Positions 8,445-17,252 are shown, numbered from the stretch's first letter. The stretch: 64,000 nt of DNA from Nonomuraea sp. SYSU D8015 (GCF_008065375.1 NZ_VJYI01000001.1:1-64000); one strand, 5' to 3'. Notes: generated by a model from the sequence alone, not told the origin. Translations and numbers: made by a program.

Positions 8445-9406
8445 GCGGCATCCTCCTCGGGTGTCTCCTCGGCGGTGTGTCCGGTCAGGGTGAGGAACAC
8501 CTCGTCCAGGCTCGGCTGACCGAGCGCGAACTCGGTGACGTCGATGCCGCTGCGGGACAGCTCGGCCAGGGCGCGGGCGACCCGCTCGGGGTCGGAGATC
8601 CGCGCGGACAGCGCGGCCGGGTCGGCGGACGGCTCGGCCGGCACCTCGAGGACGCCGGCGAGGACCCGTTCGGCCTCGGCCCGCTGCTCGGGCGCACGTA
8701 GCCGTACGTGCAGCGAGCCGGCGCCGACCGATGCCTTGAGCTCGCCGCTCGAGCCCTCGGCGATGACCTTCCCGTGGTCGATCACCGCTATCCGGTCGGC
8801 GAGCTGGTCGGCCTCGTCGAGGTACTGAGTGGTCAGCAACACGGTGGCGCCCTCGGCGACCATGCCCCTGACGATCTCCCAGACTTGGTTCCTGCTGCGC
8901 GGGTCGAGCCCGGTGGTCGGCTCGTCGAGGAAGATCAGTTCGGGGGTGACGACCAGGCTCGCCGCGATGTCGATGCGCCGGCGCATCCCGCCGGAGTACT
9001 TCTTCACCTGCCGGTCGGCCGCCTCGGCGAGGCCAAACGCGTCGAGCAGGTCGGCCGCTCGCCGCCTGCCTCGGCGGCGTGAGTAGCCGAGCAGCCTGGC
9101 GAGCAGCAACAGGTTCTCCACCCCGGTGAGGTCCTCGTCGACCGACGCGAACTGCCCGGTAAGGCCCACCCTGCTTCGCACCGCCTGGGCGTCACGCACG
9201 ACGTCGTAGCCGAGCACTTGCGCCTCTCCGGCGTCGGGGCGCAGGAGCGTGGCCAGCATGCGGATCGTGGTGGTCTTGCCCGCCCCGTTCGGACCGAGCA
9301 TGCCGTACACGCCCCCGGCGCTCACGGCCAGATCCACACCGGCGACCGCGTGGGTCTTGCCGAAGCTCTTCTTCAACCCTCTCGTCTCGATCGCGAGCTT
9401 TCCCAT
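8441..9406 (-). CDS. ABC drug exporter ATPase, DrrA family
   Basis: The nucleotide-binding subunit partnering the downstream DrrB-like permease. In 321 residues it has Walker [10 protein letters not shown] (38-46), signature YSGGM (137-141), Walker B LIFLDEP (157-163) and the DrrA-type C-terminal domain ending with [11 protein letters not shown]. The ATG at 9406 is supported by AAGGA about 10 bases upstream and by alignment to the family start; the open frame extends upstream into the operator region. Its promoter region carries two palindromes that are probably PadR-binding sites. Confidence 0.93.
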   Translation of the reverse strand: MGKLAIETRGLKKSFGKTHAVAGVDLAVSAGGVYGMLGPNGAGKTTTIRMLATLLRPDAGEAQVLGYDVVRDAQAVRSRVGLTGQFASVDEDLTGVENLLLLARLLGYSRRRGRRRAADLLDAFGLAEAADRQVKKYSGGMRRRIDIAASLVVTPELIFLDEPTTGLDPRSRNQVWEIVRGMVAEGATVLLTTQYLDEADQLADRIAVIDHGKVIAEGSSGELKASVGAGSLHVRLRAPEQRAEAERVLAGVLEVPAEPSADPAALSARISDPERVARALAELSRSGIDVTEFALGQPSLDEVFLTLTGHTAEETPEEDAA

Positions 9407-9450
9407 GGGTTCGATTCCTTCTCTCGGTGTTGCGAACGGATTGGTTGAGC

Positions 9451-9466
9451 TAGTCAAGTTTGACTA
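9451..9466. promoter_or_regulatory. Palindromic PadR operator in front of the drrA-like gene
   Basis: TAGTCAAGTTTGACTA is a perfect 7-bp inverted repeat with a 2-bp spacer. It lies 45 bases upstream of the exporter ATPase start and includes a TTGACT that could serve as a minus-35 element on the minus strand, so a bound repressor would block transcription. The same sequence recurs in the duplicated copy at 10196-10211. Assignment to PadR is inferred from proximity. Confidence 0.6.
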
Positions 9467-9496
9467 CTTGGCCAGAGTGCACGAGCAGGAAACGTC

Positions 9497-9512
9497 TAGT
9501 CAAGGTTGATTA
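9497..9512. promoter_or_regulatory. Second, imperfect PadR-type operator
   Basis: TAGTCAAGGTTGATTA repeats the operator at 9451-9466 with one mismatch between its arms, 46 bases away. It overlaps the stop codon of the first PadR gene. Two sites about four helical turns apart suggest cooperative binding. Confidence 0.5.
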
Positions 9513-10103
9513 GAAGCGCATCTTGAGGGGATCGTGGACCGTTCGCCACGAACCCGGATCATCGGCCATGGTGTAGGCGCCCTCAGACAGTCGTTTGCTC
9601 AGGTTCTTCGCCCACTCCAGTTCGGTGCGTGCGCGTCCCGCCCACAGTTCGGCCTGATCGCGGACGTGTTCGGGAATGTCGGGGTTCGGGTTCTCCCACC
9701 CCTTGGCCTTCCCTGCGAGCTCCGCTTCCAGGCGCGCGACCCGCTCGTTAACGTGCGCGATGGCATCTGTCCTGGTCAGCATGGGCAACATGGCGATGGC
9801 CGCGTCGAGCATGGTGGGGTCATGGGTGCGCCGCAGACCGTCGCGGACCAGTTCGACTATCTCGTCACGTCCCCGAGCTGTCGCGCGGTACAGAACGCGC
9901 TCCGGCCCGTAGTTGCCCGGCTCGGCGTGTTCGGTGAGGAGGCCATCAGCCGCCGCCTTCTTCAGCGCGTGATAAATCGAGCCGGGCTTGATCTTGGCCC
10001 AAATCTCCGCACCCCAGCTCTGCAGTTCGGACCGCACCTGGTAGCCATGCGCGCCGCCGGAGAGGTGCACGATACCGAGTACCAGGAGCTTCGTCGCCGA
10101 CAT
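9510..10103 (-). CDS. PadR-family transcriptional regulator, copy A
   Basis: A 197-residue PadR repressor: winged-helix N-terminus (residues about 5-90, with LLVLGIVHLSGGAHGYQVR and KIKPGSIYHALKKA) followed by a C-terminal dimerisation helix domain of the Vir type. It probably controls the adjacent DrrAB-like exporter through the operators in between. The protein is identical to copy B at 10255-10848. The ATG at 10103 matches the family start; upstream in frame lies duplicated sequence copied from the start of the ATPase gene, an artefact of the tandem duplication. The stop lies within an operator. Confidence 0.9.
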   Translation of the reverse strand: MSATKLLVLGIVHLSGGAHGYQVRSELQSWGAEIWAKIKPGSIYHALKKAAADGLLTEHAEPGNYGPERVLYRATARGRDEIVELVRDGLRRTHDPTMLDAAIAMLPMLTRTDAIAHVNERVARLEAELAGKAKGWENPNPDIPEHVRDQAELWAGRARTELEWAKNLSKRLSEGAYTMADDPGSWRTVHDPLKMRF

Positions 10104-10195
10104 ACGCCCACCTCCGCTCAACCTGCTTGTCTCGATCGCGAGCTTTCCCATGGGTTCGATTCCTTCTCTCGGTGTTGCGAACGGATTGGTTGAGC

Positions 10196-10211
10196 TAGTC
10201 AAGTTTGACTA
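10196..10211. promoter_or_regulatory. PadR operator, duplicated copy in front of padR copy A
   Basis: The perfect palindrome TAGTCAAGTTTGACTA is repeated here 745 bases from its twin at 9451, with a partner site at 10242-10257. It now stands upstream of PadR copy A, so copy A is probably autoregulated, unlike copy B, whose upstream region lacks these palindromes. Confidence 0.5.
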
Positions 10212-10241
10212 CTTGGCCAGAGTACGCGAGGAGGAAACGTC

Positions 10242-10257
10242 TAGTCAAGGTTGATTA
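10242..10257. promoter_or_regulatory. Imperfect PadR operator, duplicated copy
   Basis: TAGTCAAGGTTGATTA, the counterpart of 9497-9512, overlapping the stop codon of PadR copy B. Confidence 0.45.
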
Positions 10258-10848
10258 GAAGCGCATCTTGAGGGGATCGTGGACCGTTCGCCACGAACCC
10301 GGATCATCGGCCATGGTGTAGGCGCCCTCAGACAGTCGTTTGCTCAGGTTCTTCGCCCACTCCAGTTCGGTGCGTGCGCGTCCCGCCCACAGTTCGGCCT
10401 GATCGCGGACGTGTTCGGGAATGTCGGGGTTCGGGTTCTCCCACCCCTTGGCCTTCCCTGCGAGCTCCGCTTCCAGGCGCGCGACCCGCTCGTTAACGTG
10501 CGCGATGGCATCTGTCCTGGTCAGCATGGGCAACATGGCGATGGCCGCGTCGAGCATGGTGGGGTCATGGGTGCGCCGCAGACCGTCGCGGACCAGTTCG
10601 ACTATCTCGTCACGTCCCCGAGCTGTCGCGCGGTACAGAACGCGCTCCGGCCCGTAGTTGCCCGGCTCGGCGTGTTCGGTGAGGAGGCCATCAGCCGCCG
10701 CCTTCTTCAGCGCGTGATAAATCGAGCCGGGCTTGATCTTGGCCCAAATCTCCGCACCCCAGCTCTGCAGTTCGGACCGCACCTGGTAGCCATGCGCGCC
10801 GCCGGAGAGGTGCACGATACCGAGTACCAGGAGCTTCGTCGCCGACAT
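10255..10848 (-). CDS. PadR-family transcriptional regulator, copy B
   Basis: Encodes the same 197-residue PadR protein as copy A, residue for residue. Its upstream region (10849 onwards) is unlike that of copy A: it has no TAGTCAA palindrome, but carries two GGGTGGTGTCA repeats (10901-10911 and 10945-10955), one overlapping a TTGACA on the minus strand (10907-10912). This is probably the original promoter. Copy A then arose by tandem duplication of the unit running from the exporter start to here. Confidence 0.9.
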   Translation of the reverse strand: MSATKLLVLGIVHLSGGAHGYQVRSELQSWGAEIWAKIKPGSIYHALKKAAADGLLTEHAEPGNYGPERVLYRATARGRDEIVELVRDGLRRTHDPTMLDAAIAMLPMLTRTDAIAHVNERVARLEAELAGKAKGWENPNPDIPEHVRDQAELWAGRARTELEWAKNLSKRLSEGAYTMADDPGSWRTVHDPLKMRF

Positions 10849-10873
10849 ACGCCCACCTCCGCTCAATCTGCTC

Positions 10874-11387
10874 GGACGCGCTCCGCTTGCGCGCCCGCCA
10901 GGGTGGTGTCAACTCCCACCAACACTAGGGTGCTCTCCTGGTCCGGGTGGTGTCAGCACTGACCTACAAACGGTGCTGGTGGAGACCTCCAAAGCCAACG
11001 GGGCACATCCCGGCTTCACGGAAGCTTGCCAGGGCCGCTTTCCTGTGAACACCCACAGCATCGGACCGGGGTGGGCTCGTCGGGACATTCGCGATGCAGG
11101 GACGGCAGCAGAAAATAGACGGCCCACGCGACGGACTGCTCAGTCGCCTGTGATGGGTCGAACTCGGCGTACCTATGACTCCCAGCAGGTCCCAGTACGC
11201 AGTGGCACGGTAGCCGCGGGCGCGACATACCGGCATGATCGGAGGGGGATCTGGGGAGTTCCAGGTCCCCCTCCGGCCTGTACGCCGAAAGCCTCAGCCG
11301 AAAGCCTCAGAGGAGAGGTGGCGGCCTTCGATAAGGGGCAGGCTGCGGTCAGCGCCGCGGGGTCAGGGTGGGGTCAGTGCCGCAGGG
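10874..11387. other. Intergenic region without a convincing gene
   Basis: About 500 bases with only short out-of-frame openings. Apart from the two GGGTGGTGTCA repeats near the padR end, I see a doubled AAAGCCTCAG (about 11288-11310) and three copies of GGTCAGYGCCGC (11347-11410), the last overlapping the stop region of the next gene. The middle (10960-11235) may hold transposase debris, but no reading frame supports it. Confidence 0.4.
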
Positions 11388-12236
11388 TCACGGTGTGGTC
11401 AGTGCCGCGTCGATGGCCGCGCCATTGCGCTCCAGCCACGCCTCCTGCCGCTTGATCTGCTCGCCGACGCCCTCCTCCCACATGCGGGCCCAGCCGCCGC
11501 CCCGCTCCTCGGCGATCTGCTTCATCGAGTACCACGATCGCCGCGTCCGCAGCACGGCCACCTCGACGAGCCGGGAGCGGTCGACGTCCGACATCCCGTA
11601 GGCGTCGGCGAGGATCCGGCAGCGGCGCGGCACGTCCACGTCCCGCAGCAGCGGGTCGGCGTCGACGGGGTCGGAGAGCGGCGCCCAGTACAGCATCGCG
11701 TTGCACACCCCGTCCACCCTGGCGACCGGCTTGGCGATGTCGAAATCGATCAGTGCGACCGCCCTGCCGTCCCGGAAGACGATGTTGTCCGGCGTGTAGT
11801 CCATGTGCCCGACCACCTCGGCCGGGTAGGGCGGCGCGGGCGGCATGCCCGGCGGCTCGGAGAACCCGAAGTTCGGCCGCACCCCTTCGGGCATGACGAA
11901 ACCCGCGACGGCGTCGTCGTAGTCGCGCACGAGCCGCCCGACGGAGGCCAGCCGCTCCTCGTCGGCGATCCACGCCGGCCGAGGCCGCCCGGCGACCTCG
12001 CCGGGGACGAAGGTCAGCACCTCGCGCCCGGCCGCGTCGATGCCGAGGAACCGCGGCGCTCCCGCGAACCCGACCCTCTCCAGATGCCGCAGCAACGCGT
12101 GGACGAGCGGGGCGTTGGGGCCGACCGGGCGGCGTACCGTGTCGCCGGCTCGCACGACCCCTTCGGTGACGTCCCCGCCGGCGAGCGGGATCTCGGGTTG
12201 GGGCTCGGATGGCTCGACGTACGTGAAGGATTTCAT
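11388..12236 (-). CDS. Aminoglycoside phosphotransferase-like kinase
   Basis: A 282-residue APH/choline-kinase family protein. The catalytic loop reads HMDYTPDN (His144, Asp146, Asn151), with Met in place of the usual Gly after His, and is followed by the metal-binding LIDFDIAKP (DFD at 164-166). The substrate may be a sugar, a drug or a small alcohol; resistance cannot be claimed from sequence. The start is the ATG at 12236. It is followed downstream by a repeated GGTCAG-type stretch and has no obvious operon partner. Confidence 0.85.
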   Translation of the reverse strand: MKSFTYVEPSEPQPEIPLAGGDVTEGVVRAGDTVRRPVGPNAPLVHALLRHLERVGFAGAPRFLGIDAAGREVLTFVPGEVAGRPRPAWIADEERLASVGRLVRDYDDAVAGFVMPEGVRPNFGFSEPPGMPPAPPYPAEVVGHMDYTPDNIVFRDGRAVALIDFDIAKPVARVDGVCNAMLYWAPLSDPVDADPLLRDVDVPRRCRILADAYGMSDVDRSRLVEVAVLRTRRSWYSMKQIAEERGGGWARMWEEGVGEQIKRQEAWLERNGAAIDAALTTP

Positions 12237-12282
12237 TGTCCCCCTGAGATAGAGGTCCGACGCTTCGGGGACGTCATGATAG

Positions 12283-13110
12283 TCAGGTGTCGAGCACGTC
12301 GTGCAGGACGTCAGGCTTGTCGGTGATGATGCCGTCGACGCGGTACGTCACCATCCGGCGCATCGCGTCAGCACTGTTGACCGTCCAGGTGAGGACCTTC
12401 ATGTCGAGGGCGTGCACGCGGCGCACGTACGCGGCCGTGAGCCCGGTGTACGGCGGATTGATCTGGTCGGCGAACTTCGCGAGCTCGGGCAGCTGGGCAG
12501 TGGACGGCGTCCCGAGCAGCCCGATCGGCACGTCGGGCAGCAATCGGTGGAACGTCCGCATCGACTCCCAGTTGAACGACTGCACCACCAGCTTGCCCGG
12601 CGCCAGCCAGCCGGGATGACGGCGCAGCTCGGTGGCGATGCGCTCCTCGATGCCCGGGTAGAGCTCCGGTTTCTTGACCTCCAGCAGGAGGCCCATGCCG
12701 GAGCCGCTCATCGCGCGCAGCGCCTCGCCGAGCGTGGGCACCGGCTCCCCGGCGTACTTGCCGCCGAACCACGACCCCGCGTCCAGTTTGCGGATCTGCG
12801 CGAGCGTGAGGTCGCCGACGTTCCACGGCGACAGGCCGGGGAAGACGCGCTCCACGTCGGTGGTGCGGGACAGCGTGGTGTCGTGCATCAGGACCAGCTC
12901 GTGGTCCTTGGTCTCCTGGACGTCGAGCTCGAACATGTCGGCCCGCTGCCGGCCGGCCAGCTCGAAGGCCGCGATCGTGTTCTCGGGCGCGTACGCGGAG
13001 GCGCCCCGGTGGGCGACGTTGAGGACCGCCGTGTCGGCGGTGGCCGCGGGGACGGGCGCCGCGAGGGTGGACAGTGCGGCGGCGAGGACGAGGACGAAAC
13101 GTCGGAACAT
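12283..13110 (-). CDS. Secreted glycerophosphodiester phosphodiesterase
   Basis: Hydrolyses glycerophosphodiesters to glycerol-3-phosphate and an alcohol. The 275 residues start with a Sec signal peptide (FRRFVLVLAAALSTLAAPV, likely cleavage near Ala25). The GDPD TIM barrel follows, with HRG (34-36), PEN (42-44), ELD (61-63) and MHD (75-77) supplying the metal site and catalytic His pair, then LEVK near the middle and DGIITDKP near the end. AGAGGAG precedes the ATG at 13110. It is probably extracellular and used for phosphate or glycerol scavenging. Confidence 0.93.
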   Translation of the reverse strand: MFRRFVLVLAAALSTLAAPVPAATADTAVLNVAHRGASAYAPENTIAAFELAGRQRADMFELDVQETKDHELVLMHDTTLSRTTDVERVFPGLSPWNVGDLTLAQIRKLDAGSWFGGKYAGEPVPTLGEALRAMSGSGMGLLLEVKKPELYPGIEERIATELRRHPGWLAPGKLVVQSFNWESMRTFHRLLPDVPIGLLGTPSTAQLPELAKFADQINPPYTGLTAAYVRRVHALDMKVLTWTVNSADAMRRMVTYRVDGIITDKPDVLHDVLDT

Positions 13111-13285
13111 GGGTCTCCTCTTGTGGGGAGAGGCCTACGAACCGACGGTGACAAGGGTGCGTGACTGCTGGTTGAGGGAAGAGTAGATCTGCGGTGCCCG
13201 GCCGGTGAGCAATAGACACCGGCATGTCGAGGGCGGGCTGAGGGTGATGGTGATCAAGCGGTGGTGACGATCTAGCCTGAAGGGT

Positions 13286-14680
13286 GTGAGATTCCCCGGA
13301 GCGTTGGCCGTCCTCCTCTCCGCCTGGTTCATGGCCCAGTTCGACTTCTTCGTCGTCAACGTGGCCGCCCCCTCCATCGAGCGTGACCTCCACACCGGCC
13401 CCGCCGCCCTGGAGCTGATCGTGGGCGGCTACGCCTTCACGTACGCGGCCGGCATGATCACCGGTGGGCGTCTGGGCGACCGCTACGGCCACCGGCGCAT
13501 GTTCCTCTGGGGCGTGGCCGCGTTCACCATCGCCTCGGTGCTCTGCGGGATCGCCGTGAGCCCGGCCCAGCTCGTCGCCGCCCGTCTGCTCCAAGGCCTG
13601 GCGGGCGCGGTCATGGTGCCGCAGGTGCTGGCCACGATCTCGGCCGTCTACCCGCCCGAGGAGCGGGGCAGGGCGGTCGGCTGGTACGGCGCCGCCGGCG
13701 GCCTGGGCTCCATCGCCGGGCAGGTCCTGGGCGGCCTGCTGCTGACAGCCGACGTGCTGGGCCTGGGCTGGCGGATCATCTTCCTCATCAACCTGCCGGT
13801 CGGCCTCGTCGTCGTGCCGCTGGCCGCGTGGCTACTGCCCGAGGTCGAGAGGGCCCGCCGGCCGCGCCTGGACCTGCCGGGCGCGGCGGGCCTGGCCGCG
13901 GGGCTGGCGCTGGTGCTCGTGCCGCTCGGCCTCGGCAACAGCCTGGGCTGGCCCGCCTGGACGTGGGTGAGCATGGCGGTGAGCGTGCCGGTGTTCGCGC
14001 TGACGTGGCGCCGGCAGCGGCTGCTCGGGGCGCGCGGCGGGCAGCCGGTGCTGGACCTGGCGCTGCTCAAGGTGCACTCCTACCTGGCGGGTGTCGGGTC
14101 GATCGTGGCGTTCATGGCGTATTTCGCCTCGTTCATGTTCACGCTGACGCTGCTGCTGCAGGGCGGGATGGGCTTGACGGCGTTCGAGGCGGGGCTGGCG
14201 TTCGCGCCGATGGGCGTGCTGTTCTCCCTGACCTCGCTGCTGGGGACGCGTCTGGTCAAGAGGTACGGGCTGATCGTCGTCATGATCGGCGGCACGGTGT
14301 CGGCGATCGGGCTCGGCCTGCTGGTGGCCGCTGCCGGCCTGGGCCTGCCGTACGTCATGGCCGGGCTCATGCTCGTCGGCATCGGCAACGGGCTGGTCCT
14401 GCCACAGCTCATCGGGGCGGCTCTGGTGGAGGTGGAGCCGCACCAGGCCGGCATCGGCTCCGGCATGCTGAGCACGGCGCAGCAGTTCGCCGGGGCGGGC
14501 GGCGTGGCCGTGATCGGCGCGGTGTTCTTCGCGGTGGCACTGGGCGGCGGACACGTGGCGGCCATGCGCTGGTCGGCCGCCATCGACCTGGCGCTCGTCC
14601 TCGTCGTGATCGCGTCCGTGGCCTACAACCGGCGCCGCGCTACACGGCGAGCGCCGTCCCGTACAGCCGCGACACCCTGA
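13286..14680 (+). CDS. MFS exporter, DHA2 (14-TM) family
   Basis: A 464-residue multidrug-type major facilitator. It has the GGRLGDRYGHRRMF loop-2/3 motif (about 59-73), the motif C-like region near 130-150, and 14 predicted helices. The start is a GTG at 13286, only 7 bases after TAGCCT, a good minus-10 candidate, so translation may be leaderless. Its 3' end overlaps the convergent PPOX gene by 41 bases. The substrate is unknown. Confidence 0.9.
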   Translation: MRFPGALAVLLSAWFMAQFDFFVVNVAAPSIERDLHTGPAALELIVGGYAFTYAAGMITGGRLGDRYGHRRMFLWGVAAFTIASVLCGIAVSPAQLVAARLLQGLAGAVMVPQVLATISAVYPPEERGRAVGWYGAAGGLGSIAGQVLGGLLLTADVLGLGWRIIFLINLPVGLVVVPLAAWLLPEVERARRPRLDLPGAAGLAAGLALVLVPLGLGNSLGWPAWTWVSMAVSVPVFALTWRRQRLLGARGGQPVLDLALLKVHSYLAGVGSIVAFMAYFASFMFTLTLLLQGGMGLTAFEAGLAFAPMGVLFSLTSLLGTRLVKRYGLIVVMIGGTVSAIGLGLLVAAAGLGLPYVMAGLMLVGIGNGLVLPQLIGAALVEVEPHQAGIGSGMLSTAQQFAGAGGVAVIGAVFFAVALGGGHVAAMRWSAAIDLALVLVVIASVAYNRRRATRRAPSRTAATP

Positions 14681-15110
14681 TCCTGATCACCAGCCGCCGG
14701 TCGTCGACCATCTGCCGCAGGAACGCCCCCTCGTCGGCCGGATCGGCCAGGCCCGCCTGCATGGCCAGGAGCTCCCGGCCCACCTCGTCGCCGGGCTCGG
14801 TGGTCACCGGCGACAGCTCGGCGTCGCCTTCCGCCACGGCGTAGGACCAGAAGTCGTCGCTGGTCACGTACAGCGCGCAGCGGGGCTCCTTGTGCAGTTG
14901 CCGGACCTTGAGCCGGTCGGCGATGGTGGAGATCCGCACCACCCGCTGTCCCGGGTCCCAGCGGTAGAGGACGGTGGACAGGTGCGGGTGTCCGCTGCTC
15001 TTGTGCGTCGCCAGCGCACCGAAGCGCTGCTGGCCCAGCAGGAGCGAGAGCTCGTCGTCCGTCAGCGACCTCGGCCCGGGGCCCTCGCCCGGCCCGTACT
15101 GCTGCGCCAT
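14640..15110 (-). CDS. PPOX-class flavin/F420-dependent oxidoreductase
   Basis: A 156-residue split beta-barrel protein of the pyridoxamine 5'-phosphate oxidase superfamily. FGALATHKSSGHPHLSTVLY (about 30-49), KVRQLHKEPRCALYV and the C-terminal VIRIRVSRLYGTA fit actinobacterial F420-dependent PPOX enzymes. The reaction is not predictable; family members reduce small substrates or protect against oxidants. It overlaps the convergent exporter gene 3' to 3'. Confidence 0.85.
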   Translation of the reverse strand: MAQQYGPGEGPGPRSLTDDELSLLLGQQRFGALATHKSSGHPHLSTVLYRWDPGQRVVRISTIADRLKVRQLHKEPRCALYVTSDDFWSYAVAEGDAELSPVTTEPGDEVGRELLAMQAGLADPADEGAFLRQMVDDRRLVIRIRVSRLYGTALAV

Positions 15111-15314
15111 TTGCCATCCCCCGTCCCGATTGTGGACACATCACCCTAAGCCAAGCTGGGGACTCGACGCGACCGGCCCCCCTGGTGGTGTATTCGTTAC
15201 AGAGAGGTGAGCCGCTCGTGGCGGATCAGCACTGTCGGGAATCAAGTAACCGTTAAGTGCCTGTAGATGCGCGGCGCGCATCCTGGGCGGACCGACGGAA
15301 GGGGACCCACGACC

Positions 15315-16400
15315 ATGACAGCTCGGTTGCTCGCCCAGCGCCCCAGCAAGGCACTGCTCGCCGGGCTGGTCGTCTCGGGGTTTCTCGCCCTGGTCGTCCT
15401 CGCCTTGATGCTGGCGGACGGGGGTCCCGTCGGGTTCGGGCTGTCCGCGCTGCTGGCCGTGGCGCCGCTGCCGGTGCTGCTCGCGGCGGTGCTCTCGCTC
15501 GACAGGCTGGAGCCGGAGCCGAAGTTGCACCTGGCGTTCGCGTTCGCGTGGGGCGCGGGGGTGGCGGTCGTGCTGGCCGTGGCGTTCACGCTGCTGGGCC
15601 AGCAGTTGTTCCTGAGGGCCGGGTACGGCGACGCGCTCGTCGAGAGCATCGGCGCCGTCGTGCTGGCACCGGTGATCGAGGAGGCGCTCAAGGGCTCGGC
15701 GTTGCTGCTCCTGCTGCGCAGACGGCACGAGATCGACGGCCTGACCGACGGCATCGTGTACGCCTCCATGGCCGGCCTGGGCTTCGCTGCCGTGGAGAAC
15801 GTCGGCTACTACCTGCTCGCATACGGCGAGAACGGCGCCGGCGCGGCGATCCAGCTGTTCGTGCTGCGTGGGCTGATCGACCCGCTCGGCCACCCGATCT
15901 ACACCTCCTTGATCGGTGTCGGCGTCGCATACGCGCTCACCCGCCGCACGGCCGGCCGGTTCGCCGCGATCCCGGTCGGCTACCTCGGCGCCGTCCTCCT
16001 GCACGGCCTCTGGAACGGCGCCGCCACCACGCAGTCGCTGGCCAACCTGGGCGCCGCCTACCTCGTGATCATGGCGGCGCTCATCCTGCTCATCGTCGTG
16101 ACCGTCGCCGAACGCCGTCAACTGGTCGGCAAGCTGAGCGTCTACCTGCCCGGCTACCAGCACACCGGGCTGGTCACCGACGCCGACGTCCGGATGCTGA
16201 GCACGCTGTCGGCGCGCAAGGCGGCCCGCAAGTGGGCCAGGGGAGCGGGGCTCGGCCGGGCCATGAGCGACTATCAGCAGGCCGCGACCGAGCTGACCAT
16301 GCTCCACCTGCGGGCCGAGCGGAAGGGCATGGACCCGGTCAAGTTCGCGCTGGAGCGGGACGCCTACCTCGGGGCGATGGCGCAGGCCCGCCGCTGGTGA
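15315..16400 (+). CDS. PrsW-family intramembrane metalloprotease
   Basis: A 361-residue multi-helix membrane protein with the PrsW/CPBP-like active-site set: IEEALKG (Glu122, Glu123), FAAVENVGY (Glu161), GHPIYT (His193) and LLHGLWN (His230). Such proteases cleave membrane proteins, for example anti-sigma factors in Bacillus. The C-terminal cytoplasmic tail (about 290-361) is helical. The ATG at 15315 has GGAAGGGG upstream. Its stop abuts that of the convergent hydrolase gene. Confidence 0.9.
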   Translation: MTARLLAQRPSKALLAGLVVSGFLALVVLALMLADGGPVGFGLSALLAVAPLPVLLAAVLSLDRLEPEPKLHLAFAFAWGAGVAVVLAVAFTLLGQQLFLRAGYGDALVESIGAVVLAPVIEEALKGSALLLLLRRRHEIDGLTDGIVYASMAGLGFAAVENVGYYLLAYGENGAGAAIQLFVLRGLIDPLGHPIYTSLIGVGVAYALTRRTAGRFAAIPVGYLGAVLLHGLWNGAATTQSLANLGAAYLVIMAALILLIVVTVAERRQLVGKLSVYLPGYQHTGLVTDADVRMLSTLSARKAARKWARGAGLGRAMSDYQQAATELTMLHLRAERKGMDPVKFALERDAYLGAMAQARRW

Positions 16401-17252
16401 TCAGCGCGGCAGCAGGAAGTCCAGCAGGTGCGCGAGCACCGCGTCCGGCTGTTCCTCGGCCAGGAAATGCCCGCAGTCGGGGATTTCGGCTCCCCGCACG
16501 TCAAGGGCGTAATCCCGCCAGATGTCCAGCACCGGCACCCGGCTGGCCAGTCCGGCCGCACCCCACAGCGCCAGCACCGGCATCTCCAGCCGCCGGCCCG
16601 CGTCCCAGTCGGCGTCGTCGTGCTCGGCATCGTACGGGAACGAGGCCCGATAGTCCGCGAACCCGGCCCGCAGCGCCCCCGGCTGCTCGAAGGCCCGCAC
16701 GTACTCGTCGGTCTCCAGCCGTGACCGCTGCACCGTCCACCTCTCGAAGAAGTAGCCCAGGTAGCCGCGTACGTCCTGGCCCGCCAGCCGCTCCGGCAGG
16801 TCGGGCTGCAGGTGGAACGTCCAGTGCCAGGTGCTCGCGGCCAGGCCCGTCGTCATGTCGAACCTGCGCCACATCTCCCTGGTCGGGATGATGTCCATGA
16901 CCACCAGTCGCTCCACCTCACCGGGGTGGTCGAGCGCGTAGCGGTGGGCGACCCTGGCGCCCCGGTCGTGTCCGGCCAGCGCGAGCGTGGAGTGGCCGAG
17001 CGAGCGTACGAGGGCGCGGACGTCGGCCGCCATCGTGCGCTTGTCGTAGCCGTCGGCCGGCTTGTCGGTGCGGCCGTACCCGCGCAGGTCGGGCGCGACG
17101 ACCGTGAAGTGCTCGGCCAGCGCGGGGATGATCGCGCGCCAGCAGTACCCGGTCTGCGGCCAGCCATGCAGCAGGACCAGCAGCGGGCCGTCGCCGTCGA
17201 TCAGGTAGTGCATCCGCAGGCCGCCTAGGTCGGCCATCCGGGCTTCCGCCAT
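16401..17252 (-). CDS. Alpha/beta hydrolase, dehalogenase/epoxide hydrolase-like
   Basis: A 283-residue hydrolase with HGWPQ (29-33), the Asp nucleophile in GHDRG (94-98, Asp96), a cap domain rich in Trp (STWHWTFHLQP), and DCGHFLAEEQP near the C-terminus carrying the catalytic His. An Asp nucleophile plus HGWPQT points to fluoroacetate dehalogenase or epoxide hydrolase relatives. AAGGAG lies about 8 bases before the ATG at 17252. It is divergent from the hxlR-type gene, with shared operators between them, so its expression is probably set by that regulator. Confidence 0.88.
   Translation of the reverse strand: MAEARMADLGGLRMHYLIDGDGPLLVLLHGWPQTGYCWRAIIPALAEHFTVVAPDLRGYGRTDKPADGYDKRTMAADVRALVRSLGHSTLALAGHDRGARVAHRYALDHPGEVERLVVMDIIPTREMWRRFDMTTGLAASTWHWTFHLQPDLPERLAGQDVRGYLGYFFERWTVQRSRLETDEYVRAFEQPGALRAGFADYRASFPYDAEHDDADWDAGRRLEMPVLALWGAAGLASRVPVLDIWRDYALDVRGAEIPDCGHFLAEEQPDAVLAHLLDFLLPR

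Larger units (their letters stand above)
9384..10873. repeat. 745-bp tandem duplication (operator region plus padR gene)
   Basis: Bases 9384-10128 and 10129-10873 are near-identical head-to-tail copies with a 745-bp period. Each holds the first codons of the exporter ATPase, its operator region and a complete padR gene. Differences I can see are three substitutions in the spacer (around 9478-9487 against 10223-10232) and a few at the junctions. Such identity implies a recent duplication, or an assembly artefact to be excluded. Confidence 0.85.

Noticed and set aside
9409..9422. GGTTCGATTCC resembling a tRNA T-loop
   Set aside because: It is the leader of the exporter ATPase gene; no acceptor, D or anticodon stem can be formed around it.
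10964..11236. Minus-strand frame that might be a transposase relic
   Set aside because: It contains a phrase like ATAYWDLLG but no recognised domain, and neighbouring frames are equally open.
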